Assembly (NCBI GenBank): GCA_023270095.1
Contig: JAGLSJ010000037.1
Span: 1 to 5,809 of the forward strand
DNA length: 5,809 bases
Reading direction: 5' to 3'
Source: Minisyncoccota bacterium
GTDB taxonomy: Bacteria > Patescibacteriota > Minisyncoccia > JAHIHE01 > JAGLIN01
In this document: positions 5,050 to 5,809 of the stretch, piece by piece
Layout: every line of letters begins with the position of its first letter
How positions within the stretch are numbered: position 1 is the stretch's first letter
Program-made: the position numbers and the translations under genes
The notes under the pieces: model-generated
Databases searched by the model: none
Seen by the model: only the letters and a program-made list of their open reading frames with translations
Told to the model about the DNA's origin: nothing

Positions 5050-5809
5050 ATGACAAAAAAAATCGTAATTATGGAGGATGAAGAAATTCTTAAGAATCTT
5101 CTAAAAAAGAAATTAGAAATAAGTGGATACGAAGTTCTGGCAGCAGATAATGGGAAAGAAGGAATGGACCTTCTTGAAGGTGGATATATACCAGATTTGA
5201 TTTTATTGGACATTATAATGCCAATTAAAGATGGGTTTGAGGTTCTTGAAAATCTTCGCGACAACAAGAAGCTTTCATCTATTCCGGTAATTATTATTTC
5301 GAATTCAGGACAACCCGTAGAAATTAAAAAAGTTAAAGAATTCGGAGTCATTGATTATTTAATTAAAGCTGACTTTGATCCCGAAGATGTTTTGAGAAAA
5401 GTTGGCAATTTTTTCGACAATCACCAAAAAATTGTTGAAAAAAAATCAGGAACGACAATTGAAGAAGAGGAAGAAGAAGTCGAAACAGAAGCAACTAACG
5501 GTAATGGATTAAAAATTGTTCTTGCAGAAGATGATGATTTCCTAAGAGATATCTGCGAAACTAAATTAAAAAAAGAAGGATTTAGCGTCAGCGCTGCATG
5601 TAATGGAGTTGAAGCTCTTGCCAAAATAAAAGAAGAAACTCCCAACATAATATTACTCGATATTATTATGCCAGAAATGGATGGATTTGAAGTTTTAAAA
5701 AAAATCAAAGAAATACCAGAAAAAGCCTCTATACCAGTCATAATGCTCACCAACCTAGGACAAGCCAGTGAGATTGAAAAAGGATTTGCTCTAGGAGCTG
5801 AAGATTATA
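5050..5809 (+). CDS. Response regulator with two tandem receiver domains, 3' end beyond the window
   Basis: The frame opens with ATG at 5050 and is still open at the edge: 253 codons plus one base. Receiver 1 (about residues 3-122) has the acidic residues Glu9/Asp10, phosphoacceptor Asp54 in LLDIIMP, the switch residue Ser84 in IIISNSGQ, and Lys106 in DYLIKA. A very acidic linker (137-148, Glu-rich) joins it to receiver 2, which begins at about 154 with IVLAEDDDF (acidic pair about 160-162), Asp204 again in LLDIIMP, and Thr234 in IMLTNLGQ. The window stops at GAEDY, just before the expected lysine. Both receivers look able to accept phosphate. A third receiver or an output domain may follow, so the output is unknown. 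The kinase upstream is the obvious phosphodonor. There is no Shine-Dalgarno sequence. Met8 is a possible later start but would remove the first strand of the receiver, so 5050 is preferred. Confidence 0.95.
   Translation, partial: MTKKIVIMEDEEILKNLLKKKLEISGYEVLAADNGKEGMDLLEGGYIPDLILLDIIMPIKDGFEVLENLRDNKKLSSIPVIIISNSGQPVEIKKVKEFGVIDYLIKADFDPEDVLRKVGNFFDNHQKIVEKKSGTTIEEEEEEVETEATNGNGLKIVLAEDDDFLRDICETKLKKEGFSVSAACNGVEALAKIKEETPNIILLDIIMPEMDGFEVLKKIKEIPEKASIPVIMLTNLGQASEIEKGFALGAEDY

Noticed and set aside
5037..5753. Two minus-strand frames (5037-5351 and 5421-5753)
   Set aside because: They are shadows of the two receiver domains, which carry all the expected phosphorylation residues on the plus strand.

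Overview
This AT-rich window looks like chromosomal DNA of a Patescibacteria (CPR) bacterium. The main reason is the histidine kinase. Its order of blocks matches, from memory, a kinase family very common in Parcubacteria-type genomes: a coiled-coil signal helix with paired R-T-x-x-L signatures, then a PAS-like domain, then an AHQLRTP phosphorylation box. Other features agree but prove little: tRNA genes without encoded CCA, plus-strand genes without a Shine-Dalgarno sequence, and standard-code reading frames with no in-frame TGA. The promoters are of the TTGnnn-17-TAnnnT type, which argues against Bacteroidota. No search was run, so the taxonomy is inference.

Layout. Positions 1-263 hold a plus-strand tRNA pair: tRNA-Lys(CTT), missing its first four bases, and tRNA-His(GTG). 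They are separated by a 30-position imperfect hairpin built from degenerate heptamers and closed by a perfect 32-base palindromic terminator. A convergent tRNA-Ala(GGC) lies on the minus strand at 381-454. Upstream of it on the same strand is a small gene (543-659, 38 codons) that is easy to miss. It has the only strong Shine-Dalgarno sequence in the window, and its stop codon sits inside its own terminator hairpin. A divergent intergenic region (660-895) leads to a 255-residue membrane protein with a PH-like middle segment (896-1663).

From 1664 to the right edge the window carries signalling genes, all on the plus strand: a stand-alone FIST-domain sensor (1960-3138), a soluble PAS histidine kinase (3328-4752), and a response regulator with at least two tandem receiver domains (5050 to beyond the edge). 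Each is preceded by a gap of about 190-300 bases. The FIST leader has a good extended -10 promoter followed about 60 bases later by a long AU-rich hairpin and a T-tract, so the leader may be attenuated or may be a separate small RNA. An inverted repeat of about 22 pairs follows the FIST gene. The response regulator has its own sigma70-like promoter.

How the genes may work together (inference): FIST proteins bind small ligands, and some FIST proteins, such as NosP in Pseudomonas, control an adjacent histidine kinase. Here a cytoplasmic FIST protein could feed the membrane-free kinase, which would pass phosphate to one or both receivers. Any output domain would lie past the right edge. No mobile element, CRISPR array or origin was seen.
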